DNA of 56,584 bases from positions 1 to 56,584 of the forward strand of contig JAFREE010000157.1 in NCBI GenBank assembly GCA_019400425.1. Reading direction: 5' to 3'. Positions 34,501 through 46,900 of this stretch are shown in pieces; the first letter of the stretch is position 1, and the number at the start of each line of letters is the position of its first letter. The translations under genes and the position numbers were made by a program. Source of the stretch: Hymenochaete sp. R1 (Eukaryota > Basidiomycota > Agaricomycetes > Hymenochaetales > Hymenochaetaceae). The notes beneath the pieces were generated by a model, which saw nothing but the letters and a program-made list of their open reading frames with translations, did no database searches and had not been told where the DNA came from.

Positions 34501-36072
34501 CTCCGACGCCGACGTCGAGCAAGCCATGGAAAACTGCCCAACACACGCGGCGTGTGGGCGCGGGGTCACTCAAAGCTTCCGCCTCATCTTCCAGTATGCG
34601 GACCGACGCAGCCGCTGCCGCAGCACTTGTGGCTGGTGATGAGAAGGAGAAGCCCGAATTATGCTCGATCATTCCTCAGGTAGAAACGGAGATTGTAAAC
34701 TTGACATTAGCGTCTCCAGCGTCGATGTCCGGGACATCATTGAGCCCGAAAAAGTCGTGGAGAGCTGCGAGGGACGCACGAAGGGCAGGGAGGACGAGGG
34801 TTCTATCGACAGCATCGACTTCGTCTGCGTCGTCAGCGCTAGATAAAAGAGAGGGCATTATGACGAACGTGGGCATAGACCAAGACGAGATGAAGAAAGA
34901 AGAGGAGTCAAAGCCACAATTGAATGCGAATTCACTGCCAACGCCTGATACGCCCACCTCCACATTGGATTGGAGGGCGGCGAGGCAGGCGAGGAGGGCG
35001 GGGGCGAAGGCATTGGCTCCTGGCTCGACGCTGGATATTGAAAATGCTGATAGTGGTGGTGGTAGCGGTGGTGCCACCTGCAGATTCGTCAACAGTCCCG
35101 AGGCGATTCTCAGCATCGTTCCAACAGTCCTGCAACCAGTTCAATTCCCACAAGCCGATGCGCAACCTCCGTCCTCACCTCTCCCTAGTCCATCTCAACC
35201 CGAGACACCCTTATTCAACCGCGCGCGAAGCACAAGCACGAGCACGACCGCAAGTACGGCTACGAACGCGTCAACAGCAACGGCGGCGACACTCGACTGG
35301 CGGACAGCCCGGTTCGCCAGAAGGGTAGGAATGGGGAAAGGGTCGACGTTGGGCGTTGCTCCTTCCATGGAGAATCTCAGACTCAATGTCCTCGACGAAG
35401 TTGCTGAAGCCGAGAACGACGTCGGCGGTACGAATATGGGCTCGGTTTCGAACTCGAGTTTGGACTGGGCTCGGTTGATGGAACGGTCGAGGGAAAGGAT
35501 TGAGCAGAGACGGAGGCGGATGGTAATGCAGAAGGCGAGACCGAGACCGAAAGCCTTGGAAGAGCTCCGCCTGAAATGTACCGCGAAAGTGGACGGGAGG
35601 ACGCTTGGGAAAGTTTTGAACGCATTGGCGACTGAGCTTGGTGGGACGCTTGAGGGGCTTGAGATTGGTTGGAGTGGATCTGATATCGTGCGTTTTTCTT
35701 TCGCCTTTGTGTACTTATGTGCCCTTCATCTGAACTCACCGATTCTTTTCTCTCTTCTCTTGTGATGTTCGTATATGCGTATAGGATCTCCACCTCCAAC
35801 TCACCTCGCTCCTCCCCCGCTTCACCAACTTAAACCGCCTCGAACTCTTTTCGAACTCGGGTGTATCCGACCCAGACCTTGACCTGGACTTTGAGTCCGA
35901 CTCAATGATCATGGGAGACGAGAGAGGGAGGAGGAAGGGGAGGAAGCCTATCTCGGAGATGCATGCTGAGCTTGCGCTCGAGCAGCAGTTCGTTCAGCAA
36001 TGGAGTAAGGCTTGTCCACAGCTTGTGTCGATGGAATTTGCATCGCGGCGCGTATGGAAGGCTTCCTCATAA
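31593..36072 (+). CDS. large low-complexity protein with F-box/LRR-like core and four W-x2-AR repeats
   Basis: Exons 31593-35687 and 35785-36072 give 1460 residues. Much of it is serine/proline-rich and disordered. Ordered pieces resemble fungal F-box/leucine-rich proteins: LSASFFPPSSAASLSRTCRD near residue 385, FLTSLHLSGRTT and IRELSLPDVF near 630-665, RRVEVEVNTS near 870, LEELRLKCTA with LEGLEIGW near 1325-1360, and LTSLLPRFTNLNRLELFS in exon 2. Between residues 970 and 1245 a short motif repeats four times: PWKTAQHTRRVG, SWRAARDARRAG, DWRAARQARRAG and DWRTARFARRVG; each holds a Trp and a basic ARR/TRR end, with 70-110 residues between copies. No known function. The ATG at 31593 follows a CT-rich leader. 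Base composition is high in GC across the repeats. An F-box itself is not certain. Confidence 0.72.
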
Positions 36073-37056
36073 AGTGGTTTTTCGAGCTCCGGTTATTTTC
36101 ATTGCTGTATATACGTTCATACGCTTTCAATCCTTGCTTACCTCTCGTTTCCTTCTTTCTTTTACTTTCGCTCACCCTTTCTAATAACGCTAATAGATCC
36201 GAGTCGTATTGCTACTCCCTCACACCCATTTAGTCCTTCTTCACTCATTTTTTCTCTTTCAATGCTTCATCTTTTAGTCTCGATGAAACGCATCAGTGTT
36301 GGGCCTTCGCATACTCTTTCTCCTTTTTACACCCACTTCGTTCTCATTCAAAATCGTCCTAGATATATCTACCTATCTATCTATATCCCGTATATCTCAC
36401 TCTACCCATACCAATCTTCTCTTTTTTGTACATAAGTACGTTGACGTCCAATTGTCACCTTCTCCGTTCGCTGTATCTAAGCAGGGTCTTCTTTGTTTTT
36501 CTTTACCTATTCCTACTTCGGCGCATGGATATTGGATATATCTGCATTTTTTTTCGCTCGTTGATCTTCTTTGGGGAATACGTTCCAGTTGTGTCTACTC
36601 ACCATCCCATTTTGATTACCCTCCAGTGCCAGAATCCATAAAGCTTTTAGATGAGAAAGAAGCTTAAATCTGGGTCCACGATGGCTTCGCGTGGCTGTGC
36701 TACTGAGATACGTCCCCGGCCCGACGCGTCGACGCGACGCTCCCAAAGAAGCAACTTTGACTTCCTTTTCGACGGTGCAAAGGCAGAAGAGAGGAAAAAC
36801 CTCTGTATCTGGGCCTCGCATATGCTCTTGTTGCCTTCTACTATGTCAAAAAACATACGGAATCAAGTATCCAGTTCGAGGCGAATTGAAGTATCATGAG
36901 CGTCCGCTCAGCACTCCATCGGTCAGCCAACACTCGTGTCGTTACCCAGTCAGCCCAGGAACCAAGCACTGTCACTCCGTACTGTCTTTGCTGAATGAGT
37001 GACCATCCATGTGTTAGAGTTTTTTGGACCACGTATTATACTCCCATTGATCTCCT
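36073..37056. other. intergenic, about 1 kb
   Basis: T-rich 3' region of the large gene, then an unassigned GC-richer stretch from 36650. Overlapping short frames at 36651-37002 do not join convincingly to the tetraspanin gene, though an untranslated or short first exon there cannot be excluded. Confidence 0.45.
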
Positions 37057-38838
37057 ATGGAAGGTGGAACGAACTTACAGCAATCGATTCGGAGGCGGGG
37101 CCTTTCGCCTAGGATACCGCAAGTCACTGGTGCACTGGGATCAAGCCCTTGGAACTTGTCGAACAAAGCCCTCAGTCCCATCACGATTGGCGAAGAGCAC
37201 CAAGAACGGGAGGAAGGGCGTAGTTCCGTGCGCCTAGTAACGAATCCCAGTTCAACAGGTCACCCCGAGATATTACCAGCGAGCAAATCCACCGCCGACG
37301 CCATATTCGATTCAGTACCGCTTACACCCAAAACTGAAACCCATGAACGACAGTCAGTAGCATCCAGTAGCGGCAACTCTAGCTCTATCTCTGCGCTACC
37401 ACTTCCGTCTCCGAACTTCTCTGCGCAGAGTAAACCTCGGGCTGGCTATTTTGACTTCCTCGCAGCGCCAACTCGGCGGCAGTCTACGCGCGATGGACCC
37501 GGGAGAACAGATTCTATCCAATCATCTTCATCCTTGTCGTCTGTTGGGCCTCGAATACGGGAGATGGTCGCTTCGCCTCTGTTGATGATGAAGAACGTCA
37601 GGATGCCCTCCTTTATGAGCAATCGACCTGTATCTCAATCACGGAGGTCGGCCAATCTAGTTTCGTCTCGACCTCACTCATGTGTAAAACCCGAAGGTCT
37701 CCCTATCCAATTGTCTCGATCGACATCCAGTACCAGGACGACAGCTTCGACTTCGTCAATCGACTCTGGACGGGCGTTCCTATTTCCCGGGATCAAAACG
37801 TCCGACAGGTTCACGCACAGATGGCCCAAGCCTGAGAAACTCAGGAAACTTGAGAGGCGTGATTCTGGAGCTGCATTATCTAGAAATAGCTCTACGGCGT
37901 CGACTTATTCAAACTCGGCATTCGATGTTGATATGGGGTTTGAGCACTATGGACGATGGACTACACATAAGTGGTTCTTGGTCTGCAGCGTAACGACTGT
38001 GCTTGGGTATAGCATAGCTGTTCTGACATACTCTATAATGACATGGTATCAAAGTGACTCACATTTCTTATCACTCTCCATTTTTTGTTCTAACATATGT
38101 TATTTAGCATGGGAGCATTCGGACGTCATGCTCGTGGCAGATGGAGACGTTCTCATCCTCACTACCCTTTGCGCTTCTCTTCTCCTTCTAGCCGCTCTCG
38201 TAGGTCTGACCGGCGCCCTTCTGAATTCACGCCCACTTCTCGCGATCTACGCTCTCCTCCTATGGCCGGCATTCATATCTCTTCTCAGTATTGGATATGC
38301 CTCCTACAGACGCTCTACATTCTCTCTGGATCGCAAACTCAATTTTGCATGGTCACAATGGTACACCGATGAAGGAAGGGCAGTCATTCAGGATAGCCTC
38401 CGGTGCTGCGGATTCACAGACCCCACACACGAGGCTACGTATGGCCCAGGACTCGACGGGGGCTGCTATCCTCGTTCGCTCCGCCCCGGGTGCAAAGGTC
38501 CTCTTCTTCGGCTTGAGCGTCAGAACCTCGGGGCACTCTGGCGTGCAGCGTTCTCTGCTGCTCCGCTGCATATCATCAACATCGGCGTCTCACTTCTCTG
38601 TGCTAATCATGTCACCCGGACCTTTGGGACGGGTCTTACGCCGAGGGCTTATAGATTGCGCGTCACAGACGTTCGTTCGGATGCGAAAGAGCTATTGGAC
38701 CATTTTGCGAAGGAGAAGGATGGAGCGACGCGTGAGCCGCCCCCGATGGCTCGGACTGGATATGCAATGGGATGGAATAGAGTTGATAAGGAATTTGGAG
38801 GTCGGGCCGGAGCCATTCGGCGGTCTGGCATTCGGTGA
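37057..38838 (+). CDS. tetraspanin, TSP2-like with long N-terminal tail
   Basis: Four-pass plasma-membrane organiser. The exons are 37057-38053 and 38108-38838; removing the 54-bp in-frame intron gives 575 residues and restores the text WYQTWEHSDVMLVADGD. Residues 1-300 are a cytoplasmic, serine/arginine-rich tail, long as in basidiomycete TSP2 proteins. Membrane spans lie near 306-330 (FLVCSVTTVLGYSIAVLTYS), 347-372 (LTTLCASLLLLAALVGLTGA), 375-397 (AIYALLLWPAFISLLSIGYA) and 483-500 (PLHIINIGVSLLCANH). The large outer loop carries the diagnostic RCCGF near 431 and further cysteines (GGCYPRS, PGCKGP), giving the usual four. The C-terminal tail is about 70 residues. TSP2 proteins are reported from basidiomycetes, and other fungal tetraspanins act in host penetration. 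Intact. Confidence 0.87.
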   Translation: MEGGTNLQQSIRRRGLSPRIPQVTGALGSSPWNLSNKALSPITIGEEHQEREEGRSSVRLVTNPSSTGHPEILPASKSTADAIFDSVPLTPKTETHERQSVASSSGNSSSISALPLPSPNFSAQSKPRAGYFDFLAAPTRRQSTRDGPGRTDSIQSSSSLSSVGPRIREMVASPLLMMKNVRMPSFMSNRPVSQSRRSANLVSSRPHSCVKPEGLPIQLSRSTSSTRTTASTSSIDSGRAFLFPGIKTSDRFTHRWPKPEKLRKLERRDSGAALSRNSSTASTYSNSAFDVDMGFEHYGRWTTHKWFLVCSVTTVLGYSIAVLTYSIMTWYQSDSHFLSLSIFCSNICYLAWEHSDVMLVADGDVLILTTLCASLLLLAALVGLTGALLNSRPLLAIYALLLWPAFISLLSIGYASYRRSTFSLDRKLNFAWSQWYTDEGRAVIQDSLRCCGFTDPTHEATYGPGLDGGCYPRSLRPGCKGPLLRLERQNLGALWRAAFSAAPLHIINIGVSLLCANHVTRTFGTGLTPRAYRLRVTDVRSDAKELLDHFAKEKDGATREPPPMARTGYAMGWNRVDKEFGGRAGAIRRSGIR

Positions 38839-39904
38839 CCTACGGATCCCGTCCTTTGGTTTGTGCTCCTACGCATTGGGGCTGTTTAGTTTTTCTGGGA
38901 CTTATTTTTAGGCCTGAAAGATACTTTGAATGATTGGGCTTTTTTTGTTGTGTTAACGCGTGATTCATGGCCGCCGCCGGATCCATTTCAACATGTTTAG
39001 CTTCGGGAGGATGCGCGATCGCTCTTGTGTAATGAAACGGCTCAAAGCCAGAATTTAACTGTTGCTAGTTATTTTGTAAACTCCGAGAGCAACGTACGCA
39101 AGCTTCAGAACGTCCCTACCTTTTATGAAAATCAAGATTAGATTAGCGTACGTTCATATGACGCTTGCTTCTCGTGCTTCCCTTTGACCCAGCTGAAGAA
39201 CGTGGGCTTGACGGAATCCATCGATGCTTCTGTAACATTCCAAGACAGATCTCTCACTTTCGTTTTTGTTAAGAGTGAGAAACTTGGAAAATGCTGATGA
39301 TTTGCAGGATACATGACGTTCTCTCTAATTGTCGTCGACTATAATGGGAAACAGGACATAACATAGCCAAACATTCGGCTGCGACGCGACTCTGCATCCC
39401 GACCATCCCTGCGTTCTTTTCTGTTCTTTTTCTCTCATTTCATCGGTGTACGCATTTCTTATCGGCTCGCCTTAAGATCTTTTTTTATTCATCAACATTC
39501 CCGTCGCCTATACTAGGAATGCATGCAACTGTAGCCAAAATGCTTCTCAATCATTTCGCTAAACTGGATCGGGACCAAAAACCCCTGCCAACAATAACGA
39601 CTGCTCCTCTGGAATTGATTTTTGGGTCTACATAGAGTCTACTGCGCCTCCCGCACCACACCACACTTGCATTAGCAACGTCTATTCCAAAATAAGCAGA
39701 AAATGACATGTCGGAGTCGGCTCTTGGAATTCCGAGGAACCCCTTTGACCCTTCCAGAGGGCGCTTGCAACATAAAAGCGAACGGGATGGAGGAAGGAGA
39801 GAGTGCGTATTCTTAGCTCGAGCGTTCCATCCCCGCCCGGTTCTCTTTGACATCTCTTCATTTCACTTTCCGCATCCCTCCCATATTGACGACAGCTACT
39901 TGTC
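38839..39904. other. intergenic, 1.07 kb
   Basis: 3' region of the tetraspanin gene and promoter of the P450 gene. A TATA-like CATAAAAG lies at about 39771-39778, roughly 130 bases before the P450 start. No gene was seen. Confidence 0.45.
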
Positions 39905-42310
39905 ATGGCCATGGAACTGCTTCATCTGTCGCTAACTCTACGACAGACATCTGTGTTTCTCCTCTGCGTGGGCCTCTTGTGGCGCATTACTGCTTCGATA
40001 AGACGGCGGCGATTGCTGTCTAACGTTCCTGGTCCCTCCAGATCCTCTTGGTGGAAAGGTATTTTATTTCAGATTATCTGTGACAGGGAAGACACGCGGT
40101 CTTACGAGGCGCTGTGGTAGGCAACTTCGATCAATTTCTAAATCGAGATGGGTGGGCATGGCATCAAGATCTATACAGAAAATACGGTGGGGTTGTACGG
40201 GTCGAAATGCCCTTCGGAGTACGTTGACATTGTTCTTCCTGCCTTAAACTTGTCGTTGATTTCATGTTTATAGGAACAGCAACTATACATATCTGACCCT
40301 CTTGCGCTTCAACACATTTGTACCAAAGACCAGCAATCGTTTGACGAAACCAACCTTTTCCTAACGTATGTCACTTGTGCAAATCCTTTTGAGCAACACC
40401 CTGACAACAGGTCACTAGGCAATTCCAGCTTTTGTTCGGAAGATGCCTTCTGTCAGTTGTCGGTAGGTGTTTGATTGATTGCTATTGACCTGTGAAAACC
40501 AAACTCAAGTTTTTCCCCAGGCGATGAACACAAAAAGCAACGCAAGATGCTTAATCCTGCGTTCTCACATAAACAAATTCGCGACCTTTTCCCCGTGTTT
40601 GAGCCAATTGCTATGAGAGTATGTTGTTTGATTGTCATTCCGTTTATGGATTATGAATAGTGCATCAATTCTGATTGTCGCTTCTCGATGAGCAGCTACG
40701 AGAGATAGTTGAGGGCGAAGTCGAGCGCGGCGCGGAGTATGTCGATGTCTGCAATTGGACCTCGCGCGCAGCGTTGGAGTACGTCGGCCAAGGTGGTCTC
40801 GGGTATACCTTCAACGCCTTGGACGAAAGGCAACAGAAGAACGAGTATAGTGAAGCCATCAAAACCCTGACGTGAGATTTCTTCTTTCCTTTTCCTACTC
40901 GAGTTTGTTACGAACAAAACTCCCTCGTAGACCTCTTCTGTTTAAACTGGCTTTCCTTCGTATCTTCGTACCTTGGCTCGTGAAGCTCGGGCCACCATCT
41001 TTCCGCCGTTGGCTCCTTGACTTAGTCCCATCAGGGCCCATCAAGGATATCGTTGGAGTTGTCGACACAATCGAGACTTCCTCCTCTGGCATCGTTCGTG
41101 ATAAGAAGAATGCACTCATAACCGGTGAATCTGCACTTTACTCGCAGGTCGGGCAGGGAAAAGACGTCCTGAGTGTTCTGAGTGAGTTTTCATAAACTTA
41201 TGTGTATAAGCATGAACATTGTTAATGGGCAATTTCTCTTCATCCGTAGTGAAAGCTCACTTAGAGACTAGGAACGAGAAAGGCGAACAAGCGCTTTCGG
41301 AAAAGGAGCTTCTGGCACATATGAGGTTCGCTCAGTCATCCCTTCGATCGTTGAATCACGCTAATTTCCCTGGATTTGTAGCTCGTTCATCGTAGCAGGC
41401 CATGAAACTACCTCAAGTGCAATGAGCAAACTTCTTTACGTCCTCGCTCAGCATCCTGAGACGCAGCGGCGCTTGCGCGACGAACTGAAGCTCGCAAGGG
41501 CTGAGCACGACCTCGATTATGACACTATCTCGTCCTTACCTCTCCTTGACGCTATCGTCAGGGAAACACTCCGATTACACCCTCCTGCTCTGATGCTCGA
41601 TAGAACGTAAGCCTGACGAGAAATTCATGTACTCAAGCGTACTCATTCATTTGATTCTTAGATGCACACAAGACACCGTTATTCCCCTCCAGTTCCCCGA
41701 ACTCGCTGCAGACGGCAAGACAATTCTCACTTCTATTCCACTCAAGAAAGGCACTACTCTCTACATGTCCATCATTGGCGCGAATCGCAATAAGAATGTA
41801 TGGGGCGAGGATGCGGATGAGTGGAAGCCTGAGCGGTGGTTGAGGCCGTTGCCTCAGATGCCTGAAGGTGCACGATTGCCAGGTATTTACAGTCAGATGT
41901 GAGTTTGTTTACTTGTGCTGGATATGTTGACGGGTGTGAACTAATGCGGTGGGGAATAGGATGACGTTCCTTGGAGGGTCGAGAGCATGCATGTAAGTGC
42001 TTGATATCTTCAGCTAACATCCCATCTGATTATCCATCTAACAATATTCTTCTCCAGTGGCTTCAAGTTCGCGGAAATGGAACTCAGTACGTCATTCTTC
42101 TCATCGCCCAGCCTTTTCTATCTATACTTACTAACGATCCCTTTTTCCTTCGTCGTAGAACTCGTAACCGCTCTCCTCATCGAGAAATTCGTCCTTGAAC
42201 CTGGTCCTGAGGTGTTCTGGTCCATGGGGAATGTCCAGCTACCCATGCTTGCGGGCTCCGAAGACACGACTTTGCAGATGCCTTTACGAGTCTCGCTCGT
42301 CCAGATTTGA
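39905..42310 (+). CDS. cytochrome P450 monooxygenase
   Basis: Membrane-anchored haem-thiolate oxidase of the endoplasmic reticulum, substrate unknown. About 12 exons: first 39905-40058, second 40121-40218, third from 40274, with phase kept throughout. The N-terminal anchor is LRQTSVFLLCVGLLWRITAS followed by the proline hinge NVPGPSRS. Family signatures in order: helix C region GDEHKKQRKMLNPAFSHKQ, helix I AGHETTSSAMSK, ExxR as RETLRLHPPA, the PERF-like WKPERW, and the haem loop FLGGSRACIGFKFAE with the ligand cysteine. The haem loop is split by a short intron inside RACI/GF. The whole frame can be spliced without breaks, so it should be functional. It resembles the CYP64/CYP5150-like agaricomycete expansions, but the subfamily cannot be fixed by eye. 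Neighbouring genes do not suggest a biosynthetic cluster. Confidence 0.9.
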
Positions 42311-43955
42311 GATATGTCATGGAATGGGATGCGGCTTACTGTCTGTACTTTTTGCCGGGAATGTGGGAGGATGAGAAAGAGGGATAAGAGTTGTGTTGCT
42401 TTTCGTTTTTCCTTGACTTGGTCTCTCGGCACTGTGGATTTTATTCGGGAATGCATGAGGCGGGTGACCGGTCATTCTTTTTCTTATCTCTGAGGGGACA
42501 GTAATGAGCGTCACGAATATTCTCTTCTCTTCGCTATCACCCTTTTGTATTTCTATCTCTTCACTTATACCGTTATACCTCTGTGTTTCCTTCTTTTTTC
42601 TAGTTTAAGTCCCTCTTCGCCTTTCGCTATGCTAGGAGCTGCACTTCCCGTTCCCTTGTTGTAAACAGTAGATATGAACCACTTCGCCTCGCAAACTATG
42701 CACTCGCCTAGCCCTTCTTCGCTGCCTCCGAGGAAAATACGAACCTCCCCCCACAAAAAAAAAGAACTCGATGTAAATCTTTTCTCCTTGTTCGGTCTAC
42801 TTCCACCCATCTCTCGCCCTCCAACTCCGCCTCTGGGTCTAAACCACGCAAAAGCACTTATGCGCAACGTGCCCTGTCAGCGTCTGCGGGGGAAGCACGG
42901 AAGTAATTTCGGACCGAAATGTAAGGACCAAAGAGGAAAGATGGGAAGGGGTATGCGCTTTCGTAGGTAGGCCTGACTTGGTCCGAAGCTAAATCGATAT
43001 AAATGGAGTTGAGATGATGAGAGACGTACTGAGGTTGGGATGAAGCCATACCAGGAGCCCCGTCACGACCCATTAACATTGTTTGCCTTCGTCAACCACC
43101 GGTCTCCTCTTGGGAACAACACGCCTCCTTTCGATTTCGCAGATTCTGTTCAACTGCGAACGAGCCTTCACGCCCCCGCCCCCCCCCAATCAAGAATATG
43201 CCAAAGACGTACTCCAGATAGAAAGATGGGCTTGTTGGTCAGTAGAGACAAAAGAATGAAGGCTGGGGCGAGTCGATACAGTCCTCGTTTTCCTTCACAC
43301 CCTCACTGCCTCCCATACCATTGTTGTCCGACTCCAATGGCCCCATGCTTAAAGCGCCCCTTCTCCCTCGTCAAATCCCCAAATACCTTATGGTTGCGGC
43401 CGAAAAGAACCCAGGAAGATGTTTAACCAACAACAGCGGCACATTCAAAAGTCGCGGAAGGTCACACGAGGTTCTGTGGGAGGAGGGAGTGGGCTGAATT
43501 TGGAAGAGGCTGCTCTGGGTTCTTAGAGGTTGGCGAGAGGAGAGGGATGCGGAGAAAGGGGAGCGGATTGAGAAATGAAGGACCGTTCTGGGCCTGCAAA
43601 GCTGAGATTGATGGAGAGTGCTGTCCTTGTCGACGGTTCACTCCGGTCCTCCTGGATGAGGGAGCTCAGATTATTATGACAGGTAGTACCAGTGCGAGAC
43701 AGTTGAAGTTGCCTCAGCCAACCAGGTAGGACTAGTACAATGTACTGGAAGAACGCTGCCAATTGCTGGTGGTAGAGGAAAAACAAGTGGCGTACGTAAG
43801 CAATGACGATGGCTGACTAATCTCGATCTGCAAGACGGAAGGAATCGATATTGAGGTATTGGTATTGGCTTAGGGGCTTAGGCAACCTTCTTTCTGGCCC
43901 ACTACATCTTTCTTTTCTTATGCGAGGTTCTCGTCAACAGACACATAAAAGGAAG
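42311..43955. other. intergenic, 1.6 kb
   Basis: 3' region of the P450 gene (T-rich to about 42620), then mixed sequence with short unsupported frames (42674-42970 plus, 43523-43786 minus). A short C run lies near 43172-43188. No mobile element ends were seen. Confidence 0.45.
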
Positions 43956-46900
43956 ATGTTCTCAACTGAAGGAGACTCTCACATCGATGCGAAAAGCTCA
44001 CGCGATGGCAAGCGTATCAGAACAGAAGCCATGAACACAGTCATAGCCAGTATCCCACGCGATGAACGCTACAATCCGCCTAATTTGAATCAAATCAACA
44101 AGCGCTGTGAAGAACTTTTCGAATCGTTTCGATCTGGAGAATATGAAGCCAGCTTTTTTGCCATCAGGGTTGTTAAAATTGCTGAAGTCCCATCCGGACC
44201 GGAAAAAATCCTCTTACTTCTACAAAATCACGGATTGCAAGCACTAATCGCAGTATGCAGACGAGTGAGCGACAGCGCTGATGTCAAGGAACTCTTACAA
44301 CTCGGTTTGCTCATGCCACTTTCCTAAGTAATGAACTGACATTTCAATTTATTAGACGGAATTCGGCCAGCGTGGGAATGTAGTTCGGATGCGGAGGCAA
44401 CCCACGGACCCATTGAACGTGCGTTGAGACTTACTTTTAGTTTTCTTGGTTCGTTGATGATTTGTCGCAGAATGCAAGGCTTTCTTTTCTGTTGAACATA
44501 GGGGATTCGGCTGATTTTCAAGATAGGTATTCCGGACTCTTGGAAGAGCCCTTACCAAGGCAGATTCCACGAAACTACGCTGGCGTGCATTGACGAAATG
44601 TATTGTAAAAGCAACAATGGCAGTCACTACTCGAACTATGTCTCCATCCTTCAGAGCTCTGGATGTGGAAAGTCACGACTTGTGCGCGAAATGGGAGGAT
44701 TGATATTCCATATTCCCATCAATCTACGGCCGTTCAGAGAGACGTCAGGTAAGCGCGCTCAACCATTCGCACATATGACATCTGAAGGAAGATACTAGGG
44801 ATGGCTTACCCTCCCCCTGATTTATCACTGACCACCTTATTTGATGCCGTGGGTGTCGACATCAATAGTCTGCAGAATTATTACCTTCGTGTTCTCGAAT
44901 ACATCTTTATCGTTGTTGGGGAAGAGATACATGCAGCCAACTCTGCAGGTCAAAAGCTCTCCATGCTGTACCCAGACCAGCCTACTTTGGCGCAGAAATG
45001 GATGCGCCATTTAGAAAGCTCGCGAGAGGGAAAACCCTCAATGTGGACCAATCGCGACCACATCTACAAAAAGGTAAAAGATAGATTCTACAAGCCCGAA
45101 AAAGAAGCCGAACAGATGGTATGCAATTCTATTCTCTGCTTACGCTCTGAGCGCTTACTTTTTCGTCGTCGCCATCACCACCGTCATCGCAACAAAAGTC
45201 ACCATCAAATGCCTGTAGCTCCGAAGCATCCCGAGTTCCTCAGTCTTTGAAGACTGGCATGGCCTTGGAGCCTCTCTTAGACGCAGTGGCCGAGGAACGA
45301 TCGGCGACGCTAAGGATCTTGCTGTCCATCGACGAGGTGCACGTACTTGCGAAGCGTATTCCGCCAAAAGATAACAAAAGGGCTGTTGTCGAACCTGTCG
45401 ACTCAGATGACGATATAGGGTTGGTGAGGGAAAAAGTAAAGCTTGACTACCTCATTGGTGCTATGAACGAGCTACTGGTGTATCCGATCTTTTTCATCGC
45501 CATGTCGACTCAATCGGATACGACTTTTCGGGCTCCAAGGCAAGAGTATGCGTCTTCAATACGTCAGATCAAACCGACTTTTTATCCGCACGCACCATTT
45601 ACGGAATTGCCGTTTGACTGCCACCTTACGATTGATCCTTCTCGGCTCGAATTGGACATGCTGTCAGACACAGCGTATATGGCCTTGTATGGCAGGCCGC
45701 TGTGCGTGCTATTCCTCCATATCACCTTTTTTAAAACTTTTTGCTAACACAGCTCCATTCAGTTGGCAAAGTGTCTTGCTGGCGCCATGCAAGAAAGTGA
45801 CATGTTACTTAAACGCGAGTGAACAAACACCATCAATCACCAAGGAGGAAGCATTTGAAATGGATGCGCGCCGCAAGAGGGTCTACCGACACGCATTAGA
45901 TCTTGGCGACATGAAGTTGACCGGCACTAAAGGAACGCTGGAGGTGGGCGGGGAAAGCGATCGGGGGAAAGTGAGTTTCGATGGTCAATACGCTGTCGTA
46001 GAGCTCAGAGTGCAATTGAGCACCGATGTGGGACGTGCTGCTGGCACAGCCATGTATAAGAGACTCGTTAGCTCTCATATGCGTGTCGCATACTCAATGC
46101 TGAAAAACCGGAGGGTCACGCGTTCCGGGTATCCTTCAGAACCATTACTTGCCGAAGTTGCTGCCCAAAGGCTGCACCATTGGCGCCTTTCCGAACGAGA
46201 GGCAAAGAAACGCGAAAAAACCGAGAGAGGTAGGGTCGATCCAGCTATCGACATCATATCGCAAGCCCTGGTCGACGATCTCATTGCACCTGGCGAAATC
46301 GGCGGGGTGACCGCACGCCTTCTCTTTCTTCTAGCCCGCGACGAGGCAAGCGTCTCTGAAAACGGCGACGACAAAGGCAAAGGGGTCACGGAAATAGGGA
46401 TTCAGTTCTGTAAAGCGGTGTCGCTGATAACGTTCCTGAAGCTACTTCTAAAAGATGACGCTGCAGATGCGCTTTTCACTCAGGAAGTTAGCATCAAAGG
46501 GGAAACAAAGTCGCTTGCAGAAGCCCTCAAGACTTCTGTGGTCAATTTCACACATTTTATGATATGGGGACGCTCAAGAATGAACGTGGAAGCATCATAC
46601 TTGTGTTTCCTTCGCCACGCTGGAATCATATGTCGGCTCAATTTGGAGGACATCGATTTTATAATTCCCGTTCTCCTGAATAGGCACGAACCCATGTCCC
46701 CCGAAAATATGACCGCAATTTTCATTCAGGCCAGACTTCGCGTTGACGAGGCCTCCCTCGCAAAAGCAGCAATCAATCCAACTGCTTTTCCGCATCCTAG
46801 TTCCGGTAAAGACAAATACGATTTTTTCGAAGGATTCAAGTCTCCGTACATCGCAATGACCATGGATCTCGGCGTAACGGTCGAGGATGGCAAGCCTTCT

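Noticed and set aside
33431..34672. Long antisense frames opposite the large low-complexity gene
   Set aside because: They arise from the Ser/Pro/Gly-rich, GC-rich codons of the sense strand and have no domain of their own.
36651..37002. Possible upstream exons of the tetraspanin gene
   Set aside because: Two overlapping frames compete, and neither joins with a sound donor and phase to the ATG at 37057.
38054..38107. Reading the tetraspanin region as one uninterrupted frame
   Set aside because: The 54-bp segment is in frame but adds residues inside the first outer loop and has good GT and TAG borders; removing it restores family text.
42674..42970. Plus-strand frame of 98 codons after the P450 gene
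   Set aside because: Basic, low-complexity, without homologous motif; probably chance.
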